Shown: positions 15,814 to 23,990, numbered from the stretch's first letter. The stretch: 64,000 nucleotides of DNA from Ruminococcaceae bacterium UBA6413 (GCA_002437415.1 DJPL01000077.1:12635-76634), one strand, 5' to 3'. The notes: a model not told the origin generated them from the sequence alone. Made by a program: numbers and translations.

Positions 15814-16941
15814 TCATTCGTCATAGCTGTCAAGGAAATGGTGCTTCTCTCCGCCCTTTTTCCACGCTATGACCGTATCGATATTGACATTCTCAACGCT
15901 CTTGAATATGTGCTTTTCAACCTCGGGGTTGGTTTCTTTCAGTTTGGCGATAAGCTGTTTTATCTCGACACGCTTTGAGCGTGTTTCTTCGTTGTTGCAG
16001 GTAGTGCAGGTGTCGGTGAACTTGCAGGCACACTGGATAAAGTGCAGACCGTTGTAATCTCTCCATGCCTTTATATCGTCCTCACGCACAAGGTACAGCG
16101 GACGTATAAGCTCCATTCCCTCAAAGTTCGTGCTGTGGAGCTTCGGCATCATCGTCTGTATCTGAGCGCCGTACAGCATACCCATGAGTATCGTTTCTAT
16201 TACATCGTCATAGTGATGCCCGAGGGCTATTTTGTTGCAGCCGAGGCTCTTTGCATAGTTATAGAGGTGACCTCTTCTCATTCTTGCGCACAGATAGCAG
16301 GGCGATTTTTCAACGTTGTAGACAGAATCGAAAATATCCGACTCAAATATCTCTATCGGTATTTTCAGCTTCCGTGCATTCTCCTCGATAACGTTCCTGT
16401 TTGCTATGCTGTAGCCGGGATCCATTACGATGAACTTTACCTCAAACGGAAAATCGCTGTGGCGGTGAAGCTCCTGGAACAGCTTAGCCATCAGCATCGA
16501 ATCCTTACCGCCCGAAATACATACTGCGATACGGTCGTTTTCCTTTACAAGCTCATACTGCTTTACAGCCTTTGTGAATGCCGCCCATATCTTTTTGCGG
16601 AACTTCTTTTGCAGGCTTTGCTCGACACGCTTTGAAACCTCGTCTGCCTGCTCTTTCTGCATAAGTGACAGAAGCCATGCGGCATATCCGCCCGAAAGCG
16701 AACAGGCGTCATAGCCCATTTCGGATAAGCTTTCGGCAGTATCGACGCTGAACTGACCTCTTGCACAGCATACTATAAGCTTTTTCGACTTGTCTTCGGG
16801 CGGTGCGGATAAAAGTTCGTCTGCCGATACAGATACAGCACCCTCCATAATTCCGTACATTTTTTCGGTTTCACTGCGGGTATCATATAAAATATAGCTG
16901 TCGGGTGAGAGCTTTTCAAGCTCACTTACGGTTATTTCCAA
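15814..16941 (-). CDS. Rhodanese domain fused to TtcA-like tRNA thiolation ATPase
   Basis: A 375-residue fusion. Residues ~1-95 are a rhodanese domain with active-site loop CARGQFS (Cys59). Residues ~115-375 are a PP-loop ATPase of the TtcA/TtuA family: SGGKDS at 143-148, CYLC at 215-218, the conserved GHHYDDV, and a further cysteine group CACKFTDTCTTC. Family members thiolate tRNA (2-thiocytidine or related), using an Fe-S cluster bound by the cysteines. Fusion to a rhodanese suggests that sulfur is delivered within one chain, which is inference. The start codon is TTG at 16941, preceded by GAAAGGAAA. It follows azlD by 15 bases and is probably in that operon. Confidence 0.88.
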   Translation of the reverse strand: MEITVSELEKLSPDSYILYDTRSETEKMYGIMEGAVSVSADELLSAPPEDKSKKLIVCCARGQFSVDTAESLSEMGYDACSLSGGYAAWLLSLMQKEQADEVSKRVEQSLQKKFRKKIWAAFTKAVKQYELVKENDRIAVCISGGKDSMLMAKLFQELHRHSDFPFEVKFIVMDPGYSIANRNVIEENARKLKIPIEIFESDIFDSVYNVEKSPCYLCARMRRGHLYNYAKSLGCNKIALGHHYDDVIETILMGMLYGAQIQTMMPKLHSTNFEGMELIRPLYLVREDDIKAWRDYNGLHFIQCACKFTDTCTTCNNEETRSKRVEIKQLIAKLKETNPEVEKHIFKSVENVNIDTVIAWKKGGEKHHFLDSYDE

Positions 16942-16956
16942 AGCTTATTTCCTTTC

Positions 16957-17316
16957 TTACGCACCTGTCAGCACATGGCTGAATAAGTACAGCAGTCCCA
17001 TATATGACAGCGTACCCGCCGCCATGCTTACAAAAGTGTTGTGCCAGAGCTTGTAGCTGCCGCCTGTGATAAGTACTGCGAGAAGCCTCGGGATACCCAC
17101 TCCGAACATATCGTCGCCGATGTCCTTAAGACAGTAAATTATAAGTATCGACATTATCATAGCCGGAAGCGACTTTTCTATGCGTTCAAGCCACTTCGGC
17201 ATTTTCCTGTCGCCGTGGAAGATTATAAACGGCAGTGCACGCAGTGAGAATGTAATGACCGCACTGATAACTATCGCGATCACCATCTGTAAAGGAGTCA
17301 TTGAAGTTGCTGTCAT
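16957..17316 (-). CDS. azlD: AzlD family branched-chain amino acid transport protein
   Basis: A 119-residue membrane protein with four predicted helices, matching the small AzlD subunit of branched-chain amino acid exporters. Its ATG overlaps the TGA stop of azlC by four bases (ATGA) and uses an AAGGAGG located within the azlC 3' end, so the pair is translationally coupled. The two proteins form the exporter together. Confidence 0.9.
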   Translation of the reverse strand: MTATSMTPLQMVIAIVISAVITFSLRALPFIIFHGDRKMPKWLERIEKSLPAMIMSILIIYCLKDIGDDMFGVGIPRLLAVLITGGSYKLWHNTFVSMAAGTLSYMGLLYLFSHVLTGA

Positions 17317-18137
17317 ATCTTCTGTTCCTCCTTTGCACTTGTATCTGTGTCTGTAATAATATCTTCGGGAGAGGTGACAACTTCTATCTTCTTGTCATCG
17401 GTTTTGTTTTCGGTATTTTCGTCCTCTGCGTCCTTATCATTCTTACCTTTCTTTTTGCCGAAGTTCGTGTTTGTTATCAGGAGTAAAAGCGCGGTGGATA
17501 AGAGCAGCGCAGGGAGCATAAAGCTGTTCTGACCGAATATCAGCAGACACAGCACACCTACTCCAAGACCGATAAGTGCGGGGGAGTGCTTATCGGCCTG
17601 CTCCCACTTGTCGATAAAGATAATAACAAACAGCGCTGTCATACAGAAGTCAACGCCCTCAAGCTGGAACGGCAGCAGCTGTCCGATAACGCTACCGAGT
17701 ACCGAGAAGAAAGTCCAGTAAAAATGACTGAAAAGCGCAACACCGAACATGGTGCTGTGCTTGTCGTCCTCCGGCATATAGTCGAGTGTTGTATTTACCG
17801 CATAGGTTTCATCGGTCATTGAATGTATCATGTACAGCTTACGCTTTCCCATTGCACTAAAATCTTTCAGGAATGTAAGACTGTAGAAGCTCTGCCTGCT
17901 GTTGACAAGCAGAACAGTGAGCGCCACTGTAAGTAGTGACGCTCCGCTGCTGAAAAATGTTATGAGTAAGAACTGGCACGTTCCCGAATACAGGAACAGA
18001 CAGGAGAACAATGAGTAGTACCACTGGTACCCTGCCTCTGCCATCATCATGCCGTATGCCATACCTAAGAACAGATAACTGCACAGTACAGGCAGACTCT
18101 TGATGAAAGAGTGTCTGATAAGTTGCTTTTTAGTCAT
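17313..18137 (-). CDS. azlC: AzlC family branched-chain amino acid exporter subunit
   Basis: A 274-residue membrane protein. The AzlC core (about residues 1-215) has seven or so hydrophobic segments and the conserved LPVLCSYLFLGMAYG start and LYSGTCQF motif. A ~55-residue charged tail (rich in K, D, E, T) follows, which most family members lack; it should be cytosolic. Coupled to azlD. The SGNH hydrolase stop lies only five bases upstream of its ATG, so an operon of hydrolase-azlC-azlD-ttcA-like is likely. Confidence 0.9.
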   Translation of the reverse strand: MTKKQLIRHSFIKSLPVLCSYLFLGMAYGMMMAEAGYQWYYSLFSCLFLYSGTCQFLLITFFSSGASLLTVALTVLLVNSRQSFYSLTFLKDFSAMGKRKLYMIHSMTDETYAVNTTLDYMPEDDKHSTMFGVALFSHFYWTFFSVLGSVIGQLLPFQLEGVDFCMTALFVIIFIDKWEQADKHSPALIGLGVGVLCLLIFGQNSFMLPALLLSTALLLLITNTNFGKKKGKNDKDAEDENTENKTDDKKIEVVTSPEDIITDTDTSAKEEQKI

Positions 18138-18142
18138 TTGGT

Positions 18143-18781
18143 TTATGAAGCCGCCCTTCCATAAATGCTGAGTATCTTGTCCTCGACTGCACGGGCAAGC
18201 GCATTGTGTCCGTTTTCGTCAAGGTGTTCGCAGTCTATCCTGCTGGGTTTTGCATGGTCGGAAGCGGCAAGAAGCTCTGTGCCGTGTTTTCTGGCGACCT
18301 TTGCAAAAGAGGATTTAAGACCGCGGGAAATGGCGGGTGAATCTGCGTCAAACTGCGGATCGTATCTGTCCTGCCATACGTCGTCGCCGAGTTCGATAGG
18401 TGAAATGAGGAGGATACGGCAGTTGCCCGCATACTTTCTTACCTGCTCGATAAGACGTTCAGCACCGTGCGCTATCGTTTCTGCGTCCGCATTGTAAACG
18501 GGCTTGCAGTCGTTAGTACCGAGCATTATCACAACCATGTCAAGCGGAGCGTGGCTCTCCAGGAATACCGGCAGAAGCTTATCGCCCGCTCTGCCTATCC
18601 TGTCGGGATCTTCAAAGATCGTTGTTCTTCCGCAAAGACCTTCCTCAATTATTTCGTAACCGCTTTGTTCAAGGTCGTTTTTTAAAATGCTCGTCCAGCG
18701 CACACCGTCGGCAAATCTTTTGTTTGTGCCGGGGATAAGTCCCCATGTATTAGAGTCGCCGAAGCAAAGTATCCTTTTCAT
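18143..18781 (-). CDS. SGNH/GDSL-type esterase
   Basis: A 212-residue cytosolic SGNH hydrolase resembling acetyl-xylan or aryl esterases: block I GDSNTWG with the nucleophile Ser near residue 9, block III GTND (around 80), and block V DCEHLDENGH with the catalytic Asp-x-x-His. No signal peptide. The ATG at 18781 has AGGTGAG just upstream; a GTG at 18790 is possible and adds three residues. The substrate is unknown. It heads the azlCD operon. Confidence 0.88.
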   Translation of the reverse strand: MKRILCFGDSNTWGLIPGTNKRFADGVRWTSILKNDLEQSGYEIIEEGLCGRTTIFEDPDRIGRAGDKLLPVFLESHAPLDMVVIMLGTNDCKPVYNADAETIAHGAERLIEQVRKYAGNCRILLISPIELGDDVWQDRYDPQFDADSPAISRGLKSSFAKVARKHGTELLAASDHAKPSRIDCEHLDENGHNALARAVEDKILSIYGRAAS

Positions 18782-18800
18782 TGTTCTCACCTGTACTTAA

Positions 18801-18835
18801 AGTTTTTATGAGGAGCTTTTCAGCTCCTCATAAAC
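18801..18835. terminator. Long hairpin between ABC importer operon and SGNH gene
   Basis: AGTTT + ATGAGGAGCT pairs with AGCTCCTCAT + AAACT, 15 pairs with one small bulge. It follows the end of the importer operon on the minus strand (stop at 18860). The minus-strand tail lacks a clear T run, but the stem strength supports a terminator. Confidence 0.6.
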
Positions 18836-18859
18836 TTATTATCTATGTTTATTTTATTC

Positions 18860-19753
18860 TCAGCTGTTCTTTACTTCGCCGCCCTCAACTACGAGTGTTT
18901 CCTTGTAGTCAGCACCGTATGTGCTTGCAAGAGTTGCGTCATAGTCAGCGTGGAAGAAGTTTTCCTTGCCGAGTGTCTTGATTTCGTCATTGATCCAGTT
19001 AAGGAGTGTTTCGTTGCCCTTTGAAACTGCGGGAGCAATTGTGTCCTGACTACCGAGTGAGTCAATACCTACTGTGTAGCCAGCGTTCTGCTTAGCGAAT
19101 GCGAGAACCTCTGTGTTGTCGTTAGCCCATGCAACACCGTTGCCGTTTTCGATAGCGCTCTTTGCTGTAGCATATGAATCATACTTCTGGAGCTTGATGT
19201 CGGGGTAGTTCTTTGTGAGGTAAAGCTCTGCTGTCGTACCTGAGATAACGATCATCTTGTCCTCTGCCTTCCAGTTATCAAGTGATGTGATAACGTTGCT
19301 GTCGGGGGAAACAACACCAAGTGCGACGTTCATGTAAGGCAGTGCAAAGTCAACCTTTTCGGCTCTCTCTTCTGTTACTGTGAAGTTAGCGAGGATAATA
19401 TCAACCTTGCCTGTTTCGAGGTATTCAACACGGTTAGCGGCTTCTGTGGAAACGTAGTTTATCTCAACGCCGAGATCCTTACCGAGTCTGTTTGCAAAGT
19501 ATATGTCATAGCCCTGATATTCGCCGTTCTCATCGACATAGCCAAAGGGGTTTTTGTCTGAGAATACGCCGATGTTTATTTTACCGCTTTCCTTGATCTC
19601 GTCAAGTGTACGGTAAACCTTTGAGCCTGTGCCGTCGCCTGTGCTTGCGTCACCGCTTGTTGCGTTGCCTGAGCTGCACGCTGTAAATGATGCTACTGCC
19701 GCAGCTGCTGTAAGACCGAGTGCTATCAGTTTCTTGAGGTTTAACTTTTTCAT
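18860..19753 (-). CDS. Amino acid ABC transporter substrate-binding lipoprotein (cystine-type candidate)
   Basis: A 297-residue family 3 extracellular solute-binding protein. The N-terminus is a lipoprotein signal (KKLNLKKLIALG, then hydrophobic run ending in SFTAC, lipobox Cys near 26), followed by a low-complexity G/S/T/D linker and the two-lobed binding domain beginning GKINIGVFSDKNPFGYVDENG. It is the last gene of a permease-permease-ATPase-binding protein operon. The amino acid is not certain from the protein, but the Cys-codon leader upstream of the operon points to cysteine/cystine. Confidence 0.9.
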   Translation of the reverse strand: MKKLNLKKLIALGLTAAAAVASFTACSSGNATSGDASTGDGTGSKVYRTLDEIKESGKINIGVFSDKNPFGYVDENGEYQGYDIYFANRLGKDLGVEINYVSTEAANRVEYLETGKVDIILANFTVTEERAEKVDFALPYMNVALGVVSPDSNVITSLDNWKAEDKMIVISGTTAELYLTKNYPDIKLQKYDSYATAKSAIENGNGVAWANDNTEVLAFAKQNAGYTVGIDSLGSQDTIAPAVSKGNETLLNWINDEIKTLGKENFFHADYDATLASTYGADYKETLVVEGGEVKNS

Positions 19754-19785
19754 TGTGATTATCTCCTTTTAAATATCTCTCTTGA

Positions 19786-20556
19786 TTATTCTGTGAGTTC
19801 TTTTTTTGCTCTTACCGAGTCGAACTCAAATGTATTGAGGAATTGCTTTGCCCTTTCTGTCTTCGGGTGGTCGAAGAACTCATCGGGCGTTGCCTCTTCA
19901 ACGATCTTTCCGTTGTCGAGGAAGATTATTCTGTCTGCTATCGCTCTGGCGAACTGCATCTCGTGAGTTACTATCAGCATTGTACGACCCTGCTTTGCAA
20001 GATCGAGCATAACATCAAGTACTTCACGGACCATTTCGGGGTCAAGTGCCGCGGTCACCTCGTCAAAGAGCAGTATCTCGGGGTGCATACAAAGCGCACG
20101 GACGATAGCCACACGCTGTTTCTGACCGCCTGAAAGCTCTCTGGGGTAGCTCTTAGCCTTTTCTTTCAGCCCCACTCTTTCGAGCAGTGACATTGCCTCC
20201 TGTCTTACCTCCTGCTTATCCCTTTTCTGTACCTTGCACGGAGCAAGCAGTATGTTGTCAAGCACTGACAGGTGAGGGAACAGGTCGTAGCTCTGGAATA
20301 CCATTCCTATACGCTGTCGTAAAAGCGGGAGCGTTTTGCTGTTTCTTTCAATTACATCGCCGTCAAGCGTTATCTTACCGTCCTGTATCGGCTCAAGCGC
20401 GTTTATACAGCGCAGAAGAGTTGACTTTCCGCAACCGCTCGGTCCTACTATTACTATGACCTCGCTTTTTTTAACGGAAAAACTGATACCGTCAAGTATC
20501 GTTGCGTCACCGAAACGCTTTACGATGTTGTCTATTGTTAATAATGCATCTGCCAT
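19786..20556 (-). CDS. Amino acid ABC transporter ATP-binding protein
   Basis: A 256-residue ATPase of the polar amino acid class (GlnQ/TcyC-like): Walker A GPSGCGKST, Q-loop FQSYDLFPH, signature LSGGQKQR, Walker B ILLFDEVTAALDPE, H-loop VTHEM. The start at 20556 (MADALLTIDN) is chosen because GGAG lies 9 bases upstream; an ATG at 20571 overlaps the permease stop. Third gene of the importer operon. Confidence 0.92.
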   Translation of the reverse strand: MADALLTIDNIVKRFGDATILDGISFSVKKSEVIVIVGPSGCGKSTLLRCINALEPIQDGKITLDGDVIERNSKTLPLLRQRIGMVFQSYDLFPHLSVLDNILLAPCKVQKRDKQEVRQEAMSLLERVGLKEKAKSYPRELSGGQKQRVAIVRALCMHPEILLFDEVTAALDPEMVREVLDVMLDLAKQGRTMLIVTHEMQFARAIADRIIFLDNGKIVEEATPDEFFDHPKTERAKQFLNTFEFDSVRAKKELTE

Positions 20557-20561
20557 ACGCT

Positions 20562-21248
20562 TTAGCTCCATTTCTTTTCAAGGTATTTTGCAAGCATACT
20601 TATCGGCCAGCAGGCGATGAAGTAGAGCAGGAATACCGTCAGATACACACCGAACGCACCGTTCGGACTTGTCATTCTGTTAGCTTCAATTATCTGCTGT
20701 GCGACCTTCAGGACTTCAACAACGCCTATCATAAGTATAAGGCTGGTCGTTTTTATCATTCGTGTTATCAGGTTGATCGAAAGAGGGATAAGTCTTCTTA
20801 TCGTCTGCGGTATGATAACATAAAGATAGGTCTGAGCGTTTGTAAGTCCGAGAGCCTCACTGCTTTCATACTGATGCTTCGGTATTGAGATCAGTGCGCC
20901 TCTGACAAGGTCGCCCATTTCGGCAGTGCCCCATAATACGAATACTATTATGGAAGCGGCTTCACCCGAAAGGTCCCAGCCGAAGGCTCTTGTCGTTCCG
21001 AAGAACATTATGAAAAGAAGTACGAGCTGCGGCATTATTCTTATAAATTCAAGATACACACGAAGAACGGCTTTTAAGACCTTGTTCTTCTTTGTCATGA
21101 GTACGCCCATTCCGATGCCGAGCGGTATGCTTATCGCGACTGATACAAGGCTTATCCAGAGAGCCGTCCACAGACCTCCGAGAAGTCTTACGAAGTTCGT
21201 ACCCTTGAACAGAACATCTATTCCGAGATTAACTGCCAAATCCTGCAC
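20562..21248 (-). CDS. Amino acid ABC transporter permease 2
   Basis: A 228-residue His/Glu/Gln/Arg-type permease with about five helices and the cytoplasmic EAA loop around SSEALGLTNAQTYLYVIIPQ. The start is set at GTG 21248, which has a perfect AAAGGAGG seven bases upstream; a TTG six codons earlier lies within that site. It overlaps the end of permease 1 by 20 bases. The two permeases presumably form a heterodimer. Confidence 0.9.
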   Translation of the reverse strand: MQDLAVNLGIDVLFKGTNFVRLLGGLWTALWISLVSVAISIPLGIGMGVLMTKKNKVLKAVLRVYLEFIRIMPQLVLLFIMFFGTTRAFGWDLSGEAASIIVFVLWGTAEMGDLVRGALISIPKHQYESSEALGLTNAQTYLYVIIPQTIRRLIPLSINLITRMIKTTSLILMIGVVEVLKVAQQIIEANRMTSPNGAFGVYLTVFLLYFIACWPISMLAKYLEKKWS

Positions 21249-21888
21249 GACGTACCCTCCTTTCAACTATCGTTCCGACAATTGATATCGGAAGAAGTAT
21301 GATAAGATAGAAGCCGACCAGCAGGCACAGCGCCTCGACTGTATCGTTGTACATTCCCATGAGATCCTTAGCCATAAACATAAGGTCGAGCAGGCTTATC
21401 GCACTGAACACGCTCGTTTCTTTCATAAGGAATATCACGTTTGCAACAAATGCGGGAATACTTACCGACATTGCCTGCGGAAGTATTACATAGCGCATTG
21501 TCTGCATTTTGTTCATACCGAGTGAATAAGCGCTTTCTGTCTGTATCTTGTCTACGGACTCAAGTCCGCTCCTGAACGCCTCCGCCATGTAGCTTCCTCC
21601 GAGGAAGGCAAGTCCTGCGATACCGCAGGTCTCGGCGTCGGTCGGTATGCCGACTTTAGGCAGTCCGTAATAGATGAAGAAAAGCTGTACTAAAAGCGGT
21701 GTATTGCGGCTTATTTCAATGTAGACGGAAACTATACGGCGGATAACCGGTACTTTGTAGTACTGAGCCACTGCACATATAAGCCCGATGATGATCGAGA
21801 ATATAATACCAAGAATACCGAGCTTTACAGTAAGCAGTGCGGCTTCCCCGAACAGCGGCAGGTACTCAGCGATAGCGTTAAGATCCAT
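21229..21888 (-). CDS. Amino acid ABC transporter permease 1
   Basis: A 219-residue permease of the same family, with EAA loop ESAYSLGMNKMQTMRYVILPQ. The ATG at 21888 (MDLNAIAEYLPLF) follows GAAAGGATG; upstream in-frame codons overlap the attenuator terminator tail and do not look like protein. First structural gene of the operon, about 257 bases after the predicted transcription start, the space being filled by a leader ORF and alternative hairpins. Confidence 0.91.
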   Translation of the reverse strand: MDLNAIAEYLPLFGEAALLTVKLGILGIIFSIIIGLICAVAQYYKVPVIRRIVSVYIEISRNTPLLVQLFFIYYGLPKVGIPTDAETCGIAGLAFLGGSYMAEAFRSGLESVDKIQTESAYSLGMNKMQTMRYVILPQAMSVSIPAFVANVIFLMKETSVFSAISLLDLMFMAKDLMGMYNDTVEALCLLVGFYLIILLPISIVGTIVERRVRRAGFGS

Positions 21889-21920
21889 ACCGTCACATCC
21901 TTTCAATTTACTGAGCCGAC

Positions 21921-21954
21921 GGCAAAATAAAAGCCGGGGCAATTATGCTCCCGG
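21921..21954 (-). terminator. Attenuator terminator upstream of the amino acid importer
   Basis: On the minus strand CCGGG-A-GC pairs with GC-CCCGG around an ATAATT loop, followed at once by CTTTTATTTT. A standard intrinsic terminator placed inside the leader, 33 bases before the first structural gene. Its 5' arm is the same sequence that pairs in the competing hairpin (21947-21958 with 22027-22038). Confidence 0.8.
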
Positions 21955-22038
21955 ACAAATGGCAGTCGCCGCAGTGCTTTTACGGCTGTATAACAACAAT
22001 GCCGCTGCACCCAAATGCCATTCTACTTGTCCGGGAGC
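21947..22038 (-). promoter_or_regulatory. Antiterminator hairpin competing with the attenuator
   Basis: GCTCCCGGACAA (22038-22027, minus strand) and TTGTCCGGGAGC (21958-21947) form a perfect 12-base stem; the adjoining ATGGCA and TGCCAT can add six more pairs after a small bulge. Forming it removes the 5' arm of the terminator at 21921-21954. The upstream arm lies inside the leader ORF, two codons after the three Cys codons, so ribosome position can decide which structure forms. Confidence 0.7.
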
Positions 22039-22090
22039 TGATACAGCAACACATTATTCTGTTGTGCGTTGATGAAATAGTAGCGTACAT
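21980..22090 (-). CDS. Leader peptide with three consecutive cysteine codons
   Basis: A 36-codon ORF with a strong GGAGG seven bases before its ATG (22090). Codons 14-16 are TGT TGC TGT (peptide context RIMCCCISSR), with a fourth Cys at 28. It lies between a consensus promoter and the importer genes and overlaps one arm of the antiterminator. The arrangement matches classical amino acid attenuators, here reading Cys-tRNA charging. The peptide has no other recognisable feature and probably no function of its own. Confidence 0.7.
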   Translation of the reverse strand: MYATISSTHNRIMCCCISSRTSRMAFGCSGIVVIQP

Positions 22091-22151
22091 TGCATTTCCT
22101 CCGATTTTCAATATAGCAAATAATGCTCATCGGTTTTGTTCCGATGATGCT

Positions 22152-22180
22152 ATTATACTACCTAAAACCTACTTTGTCAA
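22152..22180 (-). promoter_or_regulatory. Consensus promoter of the amino acid importer operon
   Basis: Minus strand TTGACA (22180-22175), 17 bases, TATAAT (22157-22152): a perfect sigma-A promoter. Transcription should begin near 22145, with a small hairpin (CATCGG/CCGATG) at the very 5' end of the RNA. Confidence 0.85.
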
Positions 22181-22276
22181 TAGGTTAAGGGTATTTTATT
22201 GAAAATTTTTTGGAGGTATAGTTCAGTGTATGCGGTTTTTGGGATAATGGTGCCGAATCACGGGACGTGATTTTGA

Positions 22277-22732
22277 CTAAATTTCCTTATGGATATACAT
22301 TCTTGTCGTGGAATTATCGTCTGTTTCGACATTACAAAGGTGATCCCAGCCGTAACGCTCATAAAATCCGATATGGTCGGTTATGAGGTACAGCGTATCG
22401 ATCCCTCTTTGCTTCATATCCTTGCAGACAAAGCTTAAAAGCTCGCCTGCGATACCCTCGCCTCGTCTGTCGCTTTCCGTATATACGGCGCATACATTCG
22501 GTGTCAGGTCATGCCTTTTATGAAAATCGTTTTCGATAACGCCCATTCCGCCGATTATCCTGTCGCCGTCAACGGCAACATACCACTGCGGTACGGGAGC
22601 GTTGCTTTCAAGACACTCGTCCATGCTTGCAAGGTAAGCGTCAAGCGGTATTCCCCATTTTTCGTGAAACCATTGCGCCATAACGCTTTTAAGCCCGGGC
22701 TTGTCCGAAAGCCGTGTAATTTTATAGTTCAT
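22277..22732 (-). CDS. GNAT family N-acetyltransferase
   Basis: A 151-residue single-domain GNAT protein. The acetyl-CoA loop is visible as ESDRRGEGIAGELL (R/Q-x-x-G-x-G/A), with the C-terminal FYERYGW segment typical of the fold. Substrate unknown. It is monocistronic, with its own promoter upstream (22804-22832). Confidence 0.87.
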   Translation of the reverse strand: MNYKITRLSDKPGLKSVMAQWFHEKWGIPLDAYLASMDECLESNAPVPQWYVAVDGDRIIGGMGVIENDFHKRHDLTPNVCAVYTESDRRGEGIAGELLSFVCKDMKQRGIDTLYLITDHIGFYERYGWDHLCNVETDDNSTTRMYIHKEI

Positions 22733-22803
22733 TCCGGTTTACCTTTAAGATATTTCTTACTATTCCTATCGGTTTTCAACAATGTGCTTAACACACAAAT
22801 TTA

Positions 22804-22832
22804 ATTATAGTATAATACGGGGAAAAATGCAA
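22804..22832 (-). promoter_or_regulatory. Promoter of GNAT gene
   Basis: Minus strand TTGCAT (22832-22827), 17 bases, TATAAT (22809-22804), about 70 bases before the acetyltransferase ATG. Confidence 0.65.
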
Positions 22833-22872
22833 GTAAAATTTTCGGGGTAAAATTACGGTTTTTTGTGGCAGA

Positions 22873-22921
22873 ATGTAAAGCGAGGACAAAGCTTTACATC
22901 CGGGCGGAAAAATGTTAAAAT
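22873..22921 (+). promoter_or_regulatory. Promoter with inverted-repeat operator before flavin reductase
   Basis: TTTACA (22893-22898), 17 bases, TAAAAT (22916-22921). The -35 box is part of a perfect inverted repeat, ATGTAAAGC (22873-22881) and GCTTTACAT (22891-22899) with a 9-base gap, which looks like a repressor or activator site. No dedicated regulator gene is adjacent. Confidence 0.6.
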
Positions 22922-22954
22922 AAGTATAACTCAAATCAGAAAGGAATTACGGTT

Positions 22955-23455
22955 ATGAAAGAAATATCTGTTGAAGAACTCAAAGTCAATCCCTCCACGC
23001 TTATCGGCAAGGAGTGGGCACTGCTGACGGCAGGAAATAAGGACGGCTATAATACAATGACAGCAAGCTGGGGACAGATGGGCGAGCTGTGGAACAAGCC
23101 CACAACAGTAGTATATATCCGCCCTCAGAGATACACAAAGAAATTTGTTGACAAGAGCGATTATTACACATTATCATTCCTCCCCGACGGACACAGAGAG
23201 GCTTTAAGCTACCTCGGCTCACATTCGGGTAGAGATGAGGATAAGCTTGCAAAGACCGGGCTTACAGGCACAGCAACGGACGATTACGCTTATATCGAAC
23301 AGGCAAAGCTCGTGCTTGTCTGCAAGAAGCTGTACAGACAGCCCATGACTCCCGAGTCGTTTATTGACAAGTCGCTTATTGAAAAGTGCTATGCCGCAGG
23401 CGATTTTCACGAGATGTATGTCGGCGAGATTGTAAAAGTGCTTGTTAGTGAATAA
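22955..23455 (+). CDS. Flavin reductase-like FMN-binding protein
   Basis: A 166-residue protein of the flavin reductase/flavoredoxin family: WALLTAGNKDGYNTMTASWGQ at the N-terminus (the FMN-binding stretch) and FHEMYVGEIVKVL at the C-terminus. Probably an FMN-dependent NAD(P)H or ferredoxin-linked reductase acting in the cytosol. GAAAGGAATT precedes the ATG. The next gene begins three bases after the stop, so both share the promoter at 22893-22921. Confidence 0.88.
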   Translation: MKEISVEELKVNPSTLIGKEWALLTAGNKDGYNTMTASWGQMGELWNKPTTVVYIRPQRYTKKFVDKSDYYTLSFLPDGHREALSYLGSHSGRDEDKLAKTGLTGTATDDYAYIEQAKLVLVCKKLYRQPMTPESFIDKSLIEKCYAAGDFHEMYVGEIVKVLVSE

Positions 23456-23458
23456 TCA

Positions 23459-23950
23459 ATGAAAAGGGCAGTAGTAATAGGCTGTTCGGGTTCGGGCAAA
23501 AGCGTGTTTTCGAGAAAGCTCCGTGACGCAACAGGGTTACCGCTGTACTATCTTGATATGATATGGCATAAGCCCGACGGCACGAACATATCGCGGGAAG
23601 AGTTTGACGAAAAGCTCGGCAGTATAATATCCAGTGACAGTTGGATAATTGACGGCAACTATCAGCGCACGCTTGAAACAAGGATAAAGGCTTGTGACAC
23701 AGTGTTTCTGTTTGACCTGCCGACTGAAACCTGCATTGAGGGCGCATTGTCGCGCATAGGCAAAAAGCGTGAGGATATGCCGTGGTTTGAAAATGAGCTT
23801 GACCCTGAGTTCAGACAGTGGATAGAAAGCTTCAGGGCAAATCAGCTCCCCGAAGTATACAGATTGCTTGAGAAATACAAAAACGGCAGGGAGATAGTTG
23901 TTTTTCGCACAAGAGAGCAGGCAGATAAGTTTATTCAAAAGCTCGGATAA
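23459..23950 (+). CDS. P-loop kinase-like protein (FlaR/DNA topology modulation family)
   Basis: A 163-residue P-loop NTPase resembling adenylate kinase, in the family often labelled 'DNA topology modulation protein FlaR'. Walker A is GCSGSGKS at residues ~7-14; LDMIWHKPDG and WIIDGNYQRTLETR are family hallmarks. The true substrate is not established for this family; the old name should not be read as function. It is co-transcribed with the flavin reductase-like gene. Confidence 0.85.
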   Translation: MKRAVVIGCSGSGKSVFSRKLRDATGLPLYYLDMIWHKPDGTNISREEFDEKLGSIISSDSWIIDGNYQRTLETRIKACDTVFLFDLPTETCIEGALSRIGKKREDMPWFENELDPEFRQWIESFRANQLPEVYRLLEKYKNGREIVVFRTREQADKFIQKLG

Positions 23951-23953
23951 CAT

Positions 23954-23990
23954 AGATAACCCACCGTGATTTTCGCACGGTGGGTTATCT
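23954..23990. terminator. Bidirectional terminator
   Basis: A perfect 15-base stem (AGATAACCCACCGTG with its complement) and a 7-base loop between the convergent genes ending at 23950 (+) and 24008 (-). Confidence 0.85.
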
